This document shows positions 34,271-45,462 of a stretch of 64,000 nt of DNA, in pieces (within the stretch, counting starts at the first letter, position 1; the number at the start of each line of letters is the position of its first letter). Source of the DNA: Zoroaster sp. YZ-2022 (lineage: Eukaryota > Echinodermata > Asteroidea > Forcipulatida > Zoroasteridae); NCBI GenBank assembly GCA_029582265.1, contig CM055816.1, positions 25,728,463 through 25,792,462 on the forward strand, read 5' to 3'. A program made the position numbers and the translations under genes. The notes below the pieces were generated by a model that did no database searches, was not told the origin of the DNA, and was given only the letters and a program-made list of their open reading frames with translations.

Positions 34271-34501
34271 TATAACACAAATACAAAACAGATTCGATTT
34301 TTGTCCTTACACCGACGTATGAAGCGCTGTATACTCAATACTCAATGACAAATACAATAAAATTGAATTAAACTTATCTTTAAACAAACAACATATTTAA
34401 TTATTTAATTATTTAAACAGACCCCAGGAGATTGAACTCGCTAAGAAGTCCATGTCATGGATGACAATCCTACTCATACATTCCACACCTACCTATACAC
34501 T

Positions 34502-34502
34502 C

Positions 34503-34584
<82 letters not shown>

Positions 34585-34681
34585 TTAACATTAACAACAA
34601 CATTAACATTAACAACAACAACATTAACAACAACAACATTAACAACAACAACAACATTAACAACAACAACAACAACAACAA
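34502..34681. repeat. (CAA)n microsatellite with ATT interruptions
   Basis: About 180 bp of CAA triplets with regular ATTAACAAC interruptions in the second half. The long Asn-rich frame is an artefact. Confidence 0.98.
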
Positions 34682-35164
34682 ATTTTTATTATTATTATTT
34701 TTTATTTATGAATTATTCATGAACACAACAGATCAGACAGGTGAAGGTGATCGTGGCTTCATCACTCGTGGGCATGATGTTTGTTACGGTGTTCTGGGTG
34801 GTCGCGCGAGCCTTGACTAAAGGCTAGGCATATCACGGCGTCATTTTACGCTCCGTCTTCCAAATATACCTTGTTTATGTTATGGAATACCTTGCTGGGT
34901 ATATCATTGAGTATGAGGTGGGTTTCTACCTAAAACATGGTTTTTATTCGGCCATTTTGTTTAGAACAGATAAATGCCACGCCCAGAAGCCGAAGGCCAC
35001 GCCCGGGGCCAATAATCTGGAAGGGTCGACGGTTGGATGGAAAACTCAGGACGAATGACGAATTTTCGACGGCTGAATCATTCATACAAATTAGTTTGTG
35101 ATTGGTTTGCTAAAAGGCATGGAAGACAATCCTACTCAAACCTCCCCCATCTACCTATATACAC
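34682..35164. other. Intergenic, no gene seen
   Basis: Contains GCC-rich text at about 34975-35010 (CACGCCCAGAAGCCGAAGG, CACGCCCGGGGCC) whose origin I do not recognise. CTACTCAAACCTCCCCCATC near 35133 resembles the flank of the (CAA)n tract at 34.5 kb, so both CAA tracts probably sit in copies of one repeat. Confidence 0.45.
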
Positions 35165-35223
35165 TCAACACAACAACAACAACAACAGCAGCAGCAGCAA
35201 CAACAACAACAACAACAACAACA
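35165..35223. repeat. (CAA)n microsatellite
   Basis: CAA triplets with a CAGCAGCAGCAG interruption, joined directly to a family U copy. Confidence 0.95.
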
Positions 35224-35690
35224 ACGAGAAAATAAATAAATTAAAAATCTTACATATTTCAATTTGGAATGTCAGTCTGGGCATCTAGGGGTTCCGGAGG
35301 AGTCGGGAGAGGTCCAGAGTCGTGTAGGGGTACTAGGTTAGCTAGGGGTCCTAATTATACCATCCCTCTCGTCGTCTCTAGAAATCACCTCCACTTTTAA
35401 ACCTTACCCTCTCATCAGACACCACATAAAAGCCCAAATGCATTTGCTTATGGCTTCATGAAAACTAATACTAAGTATCATTGGCAGATCGGGGTAGCCA
35501 GGGGGGAGATTAGCGGATAAAGGAGGCAGGCAAAGAGGACAAGTGCCCATTCATCACCTTTCAATAAATTTACCCTATAATTTATAAAGGTGGACCTCTT
35601 TTAGGCAGTTTCACCCCTTTTTGCTGTATGATGTCTCATTTTCATTTCAGCTGACCTGAATTCATCCCTGCTTATAAAAGGTGTCTGTAC
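35224..35690. repeat. Family U, longest copy
   Basis: TTTCAATTTGGAATGTCAGT, TCTAGGGGTTCCGGAGGAGT, CAGAGTCGTGTAGGGGTACT, AAACTAATACTAAGTATCAT, AGCGGATAAAGGAGGCAGGC and TTAGGCAGTTTCACCCC. It leads into family R, and the same U-to-R order occurs at 37.2 kb. Confidence 0.7.
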
Positions 35691-36240
35691 TGTTTGGACT
35701 GTTAAAGATAATATTAGTCTGTCATCAAAAAACAAATTGATTTGATATCTCTCGTTGACAAATGATTAATATTATATTTAGTAATTTTATTGTCATTTTG
35801 TTTAAGATAATTACCGTTACAAGCACAACAATACCGAACAAAACCGCTTAAAATTCAATAGTTTGTTCTCAGTAATAGCTGGAACCTAGCCTCATATATT
35901 ATTTTACAAGCCGACTGCGGGTGTAAACACTTAATGAGCCATTTCAAGTCCAAAGACCCTTGACTTATAATTTAGTAATTGAATGTTATTGAAATTCAAA
36001 TTCAACACGCGATTGCAATTGCGTCTCAAACCATTGGCGGATCGAGAAGGGGGCGGGGTCAAGGGGGGCAGTTTATAATCATCATAATATGTAATTTAAC
36101 GACTTTTTAAAATGCGTGACGAGTGTCTATTTTCAAAATTTCGAATGGGGGCACCTGGGGGCACAGACCTCGGCTAAGGGGGGGGGGGGCACGTGGCCCC
36201 GTGCCCCCGGTACGCCACTGAGTTTAGATGTTAATGTAAT
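35691..36240. repeat. Family R copy plus GGCGGATC-type terminus
   Basis: The R core is followed by CTCAAACCATTGGCGGATCG and a G-rich tract. A second G-tract at 36178-36190 precedes CCCCCGGTACGCCACTGAG, which looks like another transposon end. Confidence 0.6.
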
Positions 36241-36709
36241 GCGATAAACTCAAAGAAAACTGACCCCTAAATCTTGGCTTTAAGTTCCAAAACACAAACC
36301 CAAAACAAATATTTCCTAAGAAAGTTTGCTTTCCAAAGACGTATTTTCTGCGTTAATTCATATTTCGTTGGTGTATTTTTTTTTACATAACATGTACAAC
36401 GGTTGTTTTATGTTGCTGTTTAGCTTTAATTATTGTACTGCGTGTAATAGCTTGGGATCTTTTGAGGCTTGGTCTGGTAGCAATCATCAAACAGTCGTAA
36501 CAGTGTTTTATTGGACGAGGCTTAGCATATAACCTTTTTACAACAATAATTGATTAAAAATTACTATGAAGCTACCGTTTCACCAAGTCTATCATATTTG
36601 TTTGGAATTTTCGTATATTTTCGTAACAAGAAAACATATGAATTAGTCCCTCCAGTCGGTAGCGAAAAATTAGCTGGCTCATGGACAAATATCCACACAT
36701 CGTGGATAT
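36241..36709. repeat. Dispersed repeat family A, copy 3
   Basis: TTCCAAAGACGTATTTTCTG, ATTATTGTACTGCGTGTAAT, CAAACAGTCGTAACAGTG and ATTAGTCCCTCCAGTCGGTA. It joins a family P MITE, as at 3.5 kb. Confidence 0.65.
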
Positions 36710-36831
36710 TTAAATGGACAATATCGTCACGATCTGAACAGAATTTCAACAGGGCTTGGAATCGGTGTCCTAGTTTAAGATGAATACTCCGATTCCATGC
36801 CCTATTGATCGTGACAATATTGTCCCCTTAT
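36710..36831. mobile_element. TTAA-type MITE (family P), internally deleted
   Basis: The two arms, GGACAATATCGTCACGATC...GGAATCGGTGTCC and CCGATTCCATGCC...GATCGTGACAATATTGTCC, lie almost back to back, giving a ~120-bp palindrome. The left TTAA is present; the right has become TTAT. Confidence 0.75.
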
Positions 36832-37122
36832 GAACATAAGGTTATGAACATTTGCCGAATTTCTGCAGCCTCATATAGCTCAAATACTTTATGTATGGGA
36901 AATTTGGTCTGGTTCCAATAATCGCGTATATACATGTATCGGGCATTTCGCTGGTTTTGAAGCCAACCTACGACCACAAACCGGATACCTTTTATGGCCT
37001 TATACTACGATCACGATCATAATAATATATGTGCAAATCAAGATTTACTATCGCTTCGTGCATATCGTAGCCCTCTAGCTGTCAATATGCCTCTATGATA
37101 ACACAAATTACAAAATCAAACC

Positions 37123-37167
37123 AAACAAAACCAAACCAAACCAAACCAAACCAAACCAAACCAAACC
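37123..37167. repeat. (CCAAA)n microsatellite
   Basis: Nine units of AACCAAACCAAACC-type pentamers, followed by a G-tract of ten. Confidence 0.95.
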
Positions 37168-37632
37168 AAGGGGGGGGGGGCAGGGAATTAGCGGATAAAG
37201 GAGGCAGGCAAAGAGGACAAGTGTCCATTCATCACCTTGTAATAAATTTACCCTATACTTTATATATGTGGACCTCTTTTAGGCAGTTTCACCCCTTTTT
37301 GCTGTATGATGTCTCATTTTCATTTCAGCTACCCTGGATCCATTCCTGCTTATAAAAGGTGTCTGTACTGTTTGGACTGTTAAAGATAATATTAGTTTGT
37401 CATCAAAAACAAATTTATTGATTTCATATCTCTCGTTGACAAATGATTTATATAATATTCGGTAGTTTTAATGTCATTTTGTTTGAGCCAATAACCGTTA
37501 CAAGCACAACAATTAATAATACCGAACAAAAAGAGTAAGAGCTGAAACCTCTATAATACCAGCCGACAGCGGGCGGAAAAACGTAATGAAACACTAAATT
37601 GGCCTGTCATTAAAAAGACAATTATACCCATA
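37168..37632. repeat. Family U end joined to family R
   Basis: AGCGGATAAAGGAGGCAGGC to TTAGGCAGTTTCACCCC, then CTGTTTGGACTGTTAAAGAT and the R core. It ends ATTGGCCTGTCATTAAAAAGA next to a family P MITE. Confidence 0.65.
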
Positions 37633-37863
37633 TTAAAGAGACAATATCGTCAGGATCAAACAGGGCATGGAATTGGAGTGTATGCTAGTTTAGATTAACT
37701 CATCAGTGACCGAAAATAATACACCACATAATAAAGTCATATTATCATTGGTGCTGCATAAATGAGCCAGTGATTTTCAGTCACATTTTTCATTTTAAAC
37801 CAGATCACCGATTCAATGCCCTGTTGAAAGTCTGCTCTGATCGTGACGATACTGTCCCTTTAA
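37633..37863. mobile_element. TTAA-type MITE (family P), complete
   Basis: 231 bp including TTAA at both borders (37633-37636 and 37860-37863). Ends are AGAGACAATATCGTC and GACGATACTGTCCCT. Inner arms are AACAGGGCATGGAATTGG and CGATTCAATGCCCTGTT. This is the best example of the family in the window. Confidence 0.8.
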
Positions 37864-37904
37864 CAAAGAATATTATTCATATTATAAATACTTCCTCAGT
37901 AATT

Positions 37905-37995
37905 GAGTCTTTAGTTTATGTTTCAATTAAAAGATGTTAAGACGTCTGCAATAGTCAGCATGAGGTCGTGGGTTCGATTCCCACCCGAGTCGCCT
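37905..37995 (+). repeat. tRNA-derived SINE relic
   Basis: AGATGTTAAGACGTCTGCAA leads to GGTCGTGGGTTCGATTCCCA. The GGTTCGATTCC at 37971-37981 is a perfect tRNA B box. The A-box half is missing here but is present in a relative near 42550 (AGCTCGGTGGTCAAGATG). No cloverleaf can be formed, so this is not a tRNA gene. Confidence 0.6.
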
Positions 37996-38009
37996 ATGAA
38001 TTTTTTACA

Positions 38010-38925
38010 GACACTTGGAAAGCACTGAGTATGCAGTGCTATACACACGTCGGTGTAGGGCAAAATTAAATCAATGTTTAATATATTGTCTAGTAAGATT
38101 TCTAAAAAATGTTTTTATTATGACACGATTGAAACTCTTTTTGCCGAAAACAGTTCTTCTAACACCTGATTTGAATTATGCAATTCTTACTTGGGGTAAA
38201 CCCACTGCATTTTGTTAGGGTTTCTACAGAAACGAGCAGTTCGCATTGTAAACAAGGTTGGGTTCCGTGATTTTTTTTATTTTGAAAATCCTTTATTTGA
38301 AAATCTCAAACAATTAAAACTGAGAAACATCTATTATCTTAATTTGGGGAAATTTAGGTTGAAATATATTCATAACTTACTGCTTGCTAGTTTTCAATCT
38401 TGGTTTACATTAATTGCTTCTGTTCACTCCTATGAGACTCGTAGTTCATCAAATGGTGATATTTATGTTAATTTTAGTAAGACAACTCACTCAAAAAATA
38501 GCCTATTACAGAGTCTTTTTTGTACAGACTTAAGACAAGCTGTTTCCCCGACATCTTTTGGCCAAAAACTTAAAAGTAGTATTTTAGAATCTTATATGTA
38601 GATAACCTGATTTTACATCCAGTCTAAAGCTACATCCAGTCTTACTCCTGTTTTTGCTTGACTTGTCTTTGTCTTGTATATTATCTCCTGTTAATTGTGT
38701 TTTGTTTGTGTTTGGGAAGAGTACAAAAGCTTTGCTTCCTCATTTTCCTTACATGTTAACATTATTTAATTTGTTTTGTTTAGTTGTTTATTTTGTTTAT
38801 TTTGTGTTAATTAATTTACAGCTTATAGTTTTGTTGCATCTGTCTTAATATATGAATTGGAACAAATCATGTAAATTTATTTCTTAATGATGTTGGCATG
38901 AAATAAATGTTTCTAAATAATTAAT
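38010..38925 (+). pseudogene. Jockey/CR1-like LINE 3' end, copy 2
   Basis: Same content as 28224-29125 and better kept: LQKRAVRIVNK, NPLFENLKQLKL, NLGKFRLKY and HSYETRSS can be read in one frame from 38212 to 38601, with a stop between DLNYAILTWGK and LQKRA. The motif order is that of the C-terminus of a LINE polyprotein, after the reverse transcriptase and YADD centre, which are absent. The 3' UTR and its AAATAAATGTTTCTAAATAA end match copy 1. Confidence 0.72.
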
Positions 38926-38951
38926 TTTTCTGCTGATGATCCGGTGTTGAT

Positions 38952-39098
38952 TGTTACATATCGTTTCAAATTGAACACCGGTGTTTTTCCCAGCCTGCCA
39001 GCGCGGCAAGCGTCAGTCTGGGCACCGAGGAACCCCGGAGACCTCGCTCGCCTTCGCCGAAGCCGTTTACGTACACTGGCTACAGTCTGTGAAACTAC
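38952..39098. repeat. GC-rich hairpin module, copy 2 (long form)
   Basis: Same word order as 29160-29302. The hairpin has one change (CGCCTTCGCCGAAGCCG). Confidence 0.7.
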
Positions 39099-39302
39099 CC
39101 CCTGTGGAAAATGTATTAAATTTGTTGATTTTGATATTCCTCTTAATAATTTAGTTTTTGCATTAATAAATTAAATGTTAATTAATTTCTTGTTGAAATA
39201 AACGTTGATCTCATGTCATTAGAAATACGCTTTTCTGCAAATTTATTTCTTGATCTGGTGCTGATGGCTGGCATACATATAGTTAACAAAAATGTTCTTT
39301 AT

Positions 39303-39396
39303 TTCAAATTGAACACCAGCGTTTCCTCACCCTACCAGCGCGGCAAGAGCTAGTCCAGACACTGGGCCGGGAACACTGGATGCCGCGCTCGAATAT
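39303..39396. repeat. GC-rich module, short form, copy 2
   Basis: TTTCAAATTGAACACCAGCG, CGGCAAGAGCTAGTCCAGAC and CGCTCGAATATAC. Confidence 0.65.
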
Positions 39397-39616
39397 ACTC
39401 ACACGTGTATGCACGTGTATTTGTATAATTATAAAGGTGTTTATTTTTCTTTTATTGTAAACAAGGTAACACATAAAACTAGACAAGTTTTTCTTTTTGA
39501 ACAGACCTCAGAGCTGTTCTGAGTTTTCTTGACAACATTTTTTAGAGGTATGAATGTAAATGACATGTTCATTAACACATCAAAAACGTGAAACGTAAGG
39601 CTTTTAAGTAAAATGT

Positions 39617-40424
39617 TATAAATATGTAATTTGGCACCTTATGACGTAATAATTATGTAAATTCAGAATTAGCCTTACATATATTCGTATTTCATACTTC
39701 TTAAGTCTCGTCGCGATCGGACGTTGTTAGTATTGGTAAATAACACATGCCTATATTGATGATGTAATGATGACGCGTGTAAACGAAATATGTCAGTTTC
39801 AGAAGTGAGTCTATTCTGAAAAATACAGACGAAGTTTACAAGTCAGGTTAAATTAAGTCTAATCTGAATGTTATATATGAACAAAACAATCCAGACTTGA
39901 ACCAAGACTAGTCTTTAATAGAATAATTATGTTGATAGCAGTAATCCCTTGAACCTCCACCAGTGGCATTGCAGAGAGTAGGATATTGACGCTTGAGCCA
40001 ATACTACTCTTTGATATTCGATATTGCCTGTATATACAATACAGACACCAACAGAATAATGTACAGGTATTTATACATATTTATACCTGTACATATTCTG
40101 TTTTTCGATTGAAAATTGTGTGAAATTGTATCATAACAAATATCGAATCCTCTTCTAGTGATCCCCGGGTTGCCGCTTCACATGATTTATTTATTTATTT
40201 CTGATATTTTATCACAGTAACCTGTTCACAAAACATGGCCCTGGGAATTACAACATAATTCAAAAGATTAAATTAAAGTGATCAATATGTTCATGAAAAT
40301 AATTAAGTGCATTGGCAGATCGGGGAACTATATAAAGGGGAAGTTATAGCGGATAAAGGAGGCAGGCAAAGAGGACAAGTGTCCATTCTGCTTATAAAGG
40401 TCCCTGTACTGTTTGGACTGTTAA
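39617..40424. other. Intergenic, no gene seen
   Basis: Unique-looking AT-rich DNA to about 40300, then a family U / R relic (GCAGATCGGGG, AGCGGATAAAGGAGGCAGGC, CTGTTTGGACTGTTAAAGAT) that was the target of the LINE insertion at 40425. Confidence 0.45.
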
Positions 40425-40426
40425 AG

Positions 40427-40484
<58 letters not shown>

Positions 40485-41884
40485 ACATTTATATAGCGTC
40501 CATCCATGAAACATGCTCCTGGGCGCTTAACAAAAAAAAAAGACCTAAAAGATTAAACGTTATTACATGTAAAATTACAGTTATAAACATCAATTCAGTA
40601 AGTTAATCAAATTAAAATTAAAATTAAACCAAGTCAAGAAATTATATCAAAAATTAAATTAAATTACAAAACAAAACGGACCCCAAAAATGTAATATCAA
40701 ATGTTGCTATATAAAAAATTACAACTATAAACATCAATTCAGTAAATTAATAAAATTACATTAAGTCAACATGTACGCAGTAAATGTTGTTTTAACCTTT
40801 TGTGTCAATATACATTATGATATACATTAATTAGTGGTTTAAAAAAGCATATTTAAAAAGATGTGTCTTAAGACCAGCTTTAAAACTTTCCACATTGTTG
40901 GCTTCTGTAATCTGCCTAGGAAGCTGGTTCCACAGGTGAGGACCAGTAACAGAGAACATCCTATCACCTGCAGATACCAGTCTCGCTCTGGGGCGTGTCA
41001 ACAGAGTCACATCACTTGCAGAACGGATGGAACTAACAAACAGGCTTAGTAGTAACAAGATCACAAAGATACTCAGGGCAAAGACCATTCAAACATTTAA
41101 AAATGAGCAAGCACACCTTTAACAGGAAGCCAATGTAACTGCATTAGAGCTGGAGTGATGTGTGCATACATCTTGGTACCAGTAAGTAACCTAGCGGCCG
41201 AATTCTGAACTCGCTGTAAGGGGACAAGTGTGGTGTCTGGGAGACCAGATAGAACAGCATTACAATAATCAATACGAGAAGTGACTAACATATGGATCAC
41301 TTGTTCTGTAGCCTGACGACCTATAAACCTCTTAATCTTGCTAATATTGTACAAGTGATACATGGCTATACGAGAAACAGATTTGATATGAGATTGCATA
41401 TTCAAATTTTTGTCAAATGTCACACCAAGAGTCTTGACTTCAGGCACTGGTTTGATATCATGAGAACCAATCGAAACAGCTATTTGTGGTACTTTCTTCA
41501 AAGACGATGATAAACCAATGATCAGGACGTCTCTCTTTTCGTCGTTAAGTTTGAGATAATTTGATGCCATCCAGCGTCTGATGTCGTTGCAGCACGCTTC
41601 CAACTGTCTATTTTTGTCACATACGTCACATTGAGTAGGAGTTGCGGAGATGTAAAGCTGAGTATCATCAGCATAAAAATGATGCCTGAGATTATGGCGA
41701 CGGATGACATCACTAAGTGGTAGTAAATAAATATTAAACAAAATAGGACCTAGCATTGATCCTTGTGGTACACCAAACTCAAGCGGAAACGAAGCACCCT
41801 ACAATGATCTGGTGATCTTAACTTTCTTACTGCGGCCCAATAAGTAAGAGGAAAACCAATTCAAGCTTTCCTGTGATAATCCGA
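40425..41884 (-). mobile_element. L2/CR1-like LINE, 5'-truncated, inserted in family R
   Basis: Minus-strand order: reverse transcriptase, C-terminal tail, 3' UTR, GCGCCCAGGAGCATG, GCTATATAAATGTTC, and a (TTA)n tail at 40427-40482. The left flank CTGTTTGGACTGTTAAAGAT and the right flank GATATTGGTCTGTCATCAAA are the two halves of family R, whose uninterrupted form (TAAAGATAATATTAGTCTGT) is seen at 33860. The repeated GATA at the junctions would be a 4-bp target duplication, short as is usual for L2-type elements. Confidence 0.85.
40831..41881 (-). pseudogene. LINE reverse transcriptase, broken
   Basis: From the 5' side: LNWFSSYLLGRSKKVKI, an in-frame TAG at 41799-41801, then [15 protein letters not shown] (reverse transcriptase motif before the catalytic centre) and [10 protein letters not shown] with the two catalytic Asp. 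[25 protein letters not shown] and [14 protein letters not shown] follow, then LHWLPVKG. A frame change near 41090 follows. The last part (40831-41088) reads SSIRSASDVTLLTRPRARL, GDRMFSVTGPHLWNQLP and a FKAGLKTHLF tail. The endonuclease and the N-terminal half of the polymerase are missing. The YADD and GVPQGSxLGP signatures make the family certain; the clade (L2 or CR1) is inferred from the C-terminal tail. Confidence 0.92.
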
Positions 41885-43396
41885 TATTGGTCTGTCATCA
41901 AAAAGAACTCAAACCTCTCTATATATTATTTATAAGCCGACTGCCGAAACACAAAATTGATCTGTCATAAAACAAATCTAATTTATTGATTTCATATCTC
42001 TAAGGTTGACAAATGATTATATTTGGTAGTTTAATTGTCATTTTGTGTGAGATAATAATAACCTCAATAGTCTGTTCTCAGTAAGAGCTGAATACTCTCA
42101 TATATTATTTTACAAGCCGACTGCGGGTGGAAATATTTAATGAGCCATTTCAAGTTCAGGACTTTGAATTTTAATTCAGTAATTGAATGTTATTGAAATT
42201 CAAATTCATCATGCGATTGCAATTGCGTCTTAAACCATTAGCGGATTGAAAGGGGGCGGGGTCAAGGGGGCATTTTATGTAATTTAACGACTTCGTAAAA
42301 TGCGTTTCCCACTTTTATGACAGCGTGCCCCTTTCTGCCGTGTAACGAGTGTCCTTGAAAAAATCCAAAGGCGACTGGGGTGGAATTCGAACCCACGACC
42401 TCCTGCACTGAAAGCACTGAGCAAAGTGTTTCATACATACGTCAGTGTAAGGGTAAAATCAAATTATCACCCGATGTAAGAGTTAATTAATATACACATC
42501 TCGCGGTACCTGCTGCTATGGGATTCTAGCCGGCCAATCGCCATCGGACAAGCTCGGTGGTCAAGATGTTAAGACGTCACGTACACTCGGAAAGCATTGA
42601 GAGTACAGATAGTCCATGAGCCAGGGATTGAAAAATAATATGCTGGGACTATCTGGAGGGACTAAATCTGTCATATGTTTTCTGCTTGCAAAACATCTAT
42701 TAATTAAAAAAGGTATGACAGCCCTACTGAAACGGTAGCTTATTGTTAGTTTTCAAACGATTGTCGCTGTTTAATTTGAAAAAGTTTAACCTCGTTCAGT
42801 AAACCACTCATACGATTGTTTAATGATGGCTATAACGGAAGTAGCCTAAAAAGGTTCCGCTTTTCACTGCAGTAAAATAATTAAGCTAAATGGCTTATAT
42901 CAAACAGCCGTTGTATATCATGGTGCGTATCATTTCAACAAAAGAACTAACGACCGGAGTAGTCATCAATGAAGCATTGGACATTTTTCTCTATAAATTC
43001 TGTTTGTGAGGTACATATTTCATAGTTTTATAATATAAACTTGTTTTAATGGATTAAATGATGATATTTTAGCGTTTTGATACATAACGCCCTTATTTAG
43101 GACTGTCTTTTGTAACCCCTAAATATTGTTTTGAAGTTTTTATGCAAGGGTATTAATTTCACCCAAAATTAAAACAAAAATTTGATTAATTCAAAAGGGA
43201 ATATAGATTTGGAAGATATCTATATAAATTTTCAAAAATTGAATGGAGAATAAACAATGTGTCCAAAGTATTCTTTTACCTCAGAATGAACATCTGGGTG
43301 TGCCACCCGCTCCTTCTTGTATGTATCGCCTGCACCGTCCTGAATTCTCCCTAAGACAACAGATTACTATTTCCTTTTGTTTTATGATGATCAAAC
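41885..43396. repeat. Composite repeat block, copy 2 (partner 1605-2903)
   Basis: Starts with family R text and has an extra R core. It then follows the partner: an inverse B box (GGAATTCGAACCCACGACC at 42382), CATCTCGCGGTACC, an A-box-like AGCTCGGTGGTCAAGATG, an inverse family A arm (ATCTGGAGGGACTAAATCTG) and CTGCACCGTCCTGAATTCTC. No gene. Confidence 0.75.
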
Positions 43397-43916
43397 CATT
43401 GGTGGATGGCGGGGGGGGGGGAGAGGGGTAGGGGGACGTGTTCCTTTATATCATCATACATGTTATTTTATTCATTATTTAGGCGTCCCCCCGTTTCTTG
43501 AATCTCAAACCACTGGTGGATATCGGGGGGAGGGGGACGTGTTCCTTTATATCATCATACATGTTATTTTACCATTCATTATTTAGGCGTCCCTCCCGTT
43601 TCTTGAGTCTCAAACCATTGGTGGATGGCGGGGGGAGGGGGAGGGGGACGTGTCCCTTTATATCATCATACATGTTAATTTATCATTCATTATTTAGGCG
43701 TCCCTCCCGTTTCTTGAGTCTCAAACCATTGATGGGGTGAGGGGGACGTGTCACTTTATATCATCATACAGGTTATTTTACCATTCATTATTTAGGCGTA
43801 CCCCCGTTTCTTGAGTCTCAAACCATTGATGGGGGGGGGGGACGTGTTCCTTTATATCATCATACATGTTATTTTACTATTCATTATTTAGGCGTCCCCC
43901 GTTTCTTGCCGTGTAC
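43386..43916. repeat. ~100-115-bp tandem repeat, five copies
   Basis: Each unit has CAAACCATTGGTGGAT or a variant, a G tract, GACGTGTTCCTTTATATCAT, ATGTTATTTTACCATTCATT and TAGGCGTCCC. Units start near 43386, 43505, 43609, 43722 and 43819. The same unit occurs singly at 7110 and 26890. G-tract length varies between units. Confidence 0.92.
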
Positions 43917-44404
43917 CCTTCCTTTGCCGTATTCACCCCTTTCATTTACCCATGAAAGCTATTGTACACTATTGGTAATCTTAAATGAAGACAAGTTTGA
44001 TTAGAGTTTTATATAAAGCTTGATGTAAATATTAATAGTCAAAAAGATGATGATTGTCAAAGAAACTTGAACTATACATTTCTGAAGAGCTGTCCTTTTA
44101 GTTACATCAGTCTCAGAAATTATTGTGTGGAACTGTTTGAGGTAAAAGCTTAACAGGTTAAACAAGTCTCTGGTTTCTGGTCTCCGCACGCGTCATCTCA
44201 GACATGCGCGTCGGCATTTTTAATTGCTGGATCAAGGATCAATTGGATTTCTGCCGTGATGTGTTAAACGACTTTTTCACATAGGGGTATAAACGTTTGC
44301 CCGATTTGTGAGGTCTCTCTTAGCCACCATACTTTGTATATGGGAAATGTGGTCTGGTTCCAATAACCGCATACATGTATTTCACTGGTTGGCAAAAAAA
44401 AATT

Positions 44405-44435
<31 letters not shown>

Positions 44436-44837
44436 AAATATCATCAGATCCTCTTTAAAGGCGCAATTAGTGGGTTTATTCGTGGATTCATGTTGTGCAT
44501 TAGTTGGCAGATCGGTGTAGCCAGCGGGCAAGTTATCAGATTGTACCGTGTTTCCCCCTTTCATTTACCCTACAGCTTGGATTCACACTGTCTTCAGCTA
44601 ATACACCATTACAATCATTGAACACTCCTGGCATTCTAAAGAGAAATAAATTAGAATTGCTATTTTGGGAGTCACCAAGTAATACACTTAAATAAACACA
44701 AAACGAATAATGCCATAGCAATGATTAACTTTTTAATTGGTCACGTATGTGAAAGTTGGGCTGAATAGTGTTCAGTATGATGAACGACAACATCGTCCCC
44801 AGGATGTTCCTGTAGTTTATGTATACCTCGTACCCAC
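43917..44837. repeat. Composite repeat shared with 26990-27888
   Basis: CCGTGTACCCTTCCTTTGCC through CAACATCGTCCCCAGGATGT. The stretch 44010-44155 is not in the partner, and the partner has about 30 bp not present here. An (AAAT)n microsatellite lies at 44404-44440. Confidence 0.8.
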
Positions 44838-45170
44838 TGGTCTCTCGCACTGTTTCAATATACAAAAATATTGGATAATGCAAATTAGGCGATAGACTGA
44901 TACTGTTGTTGAATTGTGTTAGCTGCAGTGGGGAGGCCAGGACTAGGCTATTTAATTTATTTCATTAATATTTCAGTAAAATCACTCATCCAAATATTTT
45001 ATGTGCTAAACAAATTCATAGATATAGGCATTAATTCATAAAGGCAACATTTGTATTTTGTTTCCTCGAAACATTAAAACAATTCAGGTTGGGACTGTCT
45101 ATTAGTGAATATATTTTTCTTTTTGAGGAAACCAAAAAACAGATAAAGCTGAGCCTAATCAAGTTTCTGT
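44838..45170. other. Unique upstream region of the fibrinogen-domain gene
   Basis: No repeat recognised. This is the first unique DNA after the repeat block and probably includes upstream control sequence of the gene at 45463. Confidence 0.45.
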
Positions 45171-45173
45171 CAA

Positions 45174-45178
45174 CCAAT
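45174..45178 (+). promoter_or_regulatory. CCAAT box (distal)
   Basis: CAACCAATCAG, 98 bp upstream of the TATA box. Confidence 0.5.
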
Positions 45179-45224
45179 CAGGTGATACATGGTAAATCAC
45201 CATTCAGCAGTGACTACACTTTGA

Positions 45225-45229
45225 CCAAT
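45225..45229 (+). promoter_or_regulatory. CCAAT box (proximal)
   Basis: TTGACCAATCAGTG, 47 bp upstream of the TATA box and about 75 bp upstream of the expected transcription start, the usual spacing. Confidence 0.55.
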
Positions 45230-45271
45230 CAGTGCTTTACGCATGCAATCCTTTGGTTCACAAACATTCAA

Positions 45272-45277
45272 TATAAA
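45272..45277 (+). promoter_or_regulatory. TATA box
   Basis: TATAAA in the context CATTCAATATAAACACTC. Transcription would start near 45300, giving a 5' UTR of about 160 nt before the ATG at 45463. Confidence 0.6.
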
Positions 45278-45462
45278 CACTCATCGGTCGAAGCTGTGTT
45301 ACATTTCTACATTACGCCGTGTGCAGTATAGTCGTGTTTCAATCGAACAGTTGGTAGACCGATGATACCGAAATACTTGATTGAATAAAAACTGATAGTT
45401 CTACTTATTTAATTGGATTTACATTGAAACGTTTTCACCCATATACAAACAATACATTGAAG

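Noticed and set aside
34452..34820. Asn-rich 122-residue frame
   Set aside because: Translation of a (CAA)n microsatellite.
37905..37995. Possible tRNA gene because of a perfect B box
   Set aside because: No acceptor stem, D arm or anticodon arm; related relics occur at 1918, 2098, 42379 and 42550, so it is a SINE remnant.
45424..45462. Upstream extension of the fibrinogen-domain frame to a TTG
   Set aside because: TTG is not a usual start in animals; the ATG at 45463 has a good context and is followed by a signal peptide.
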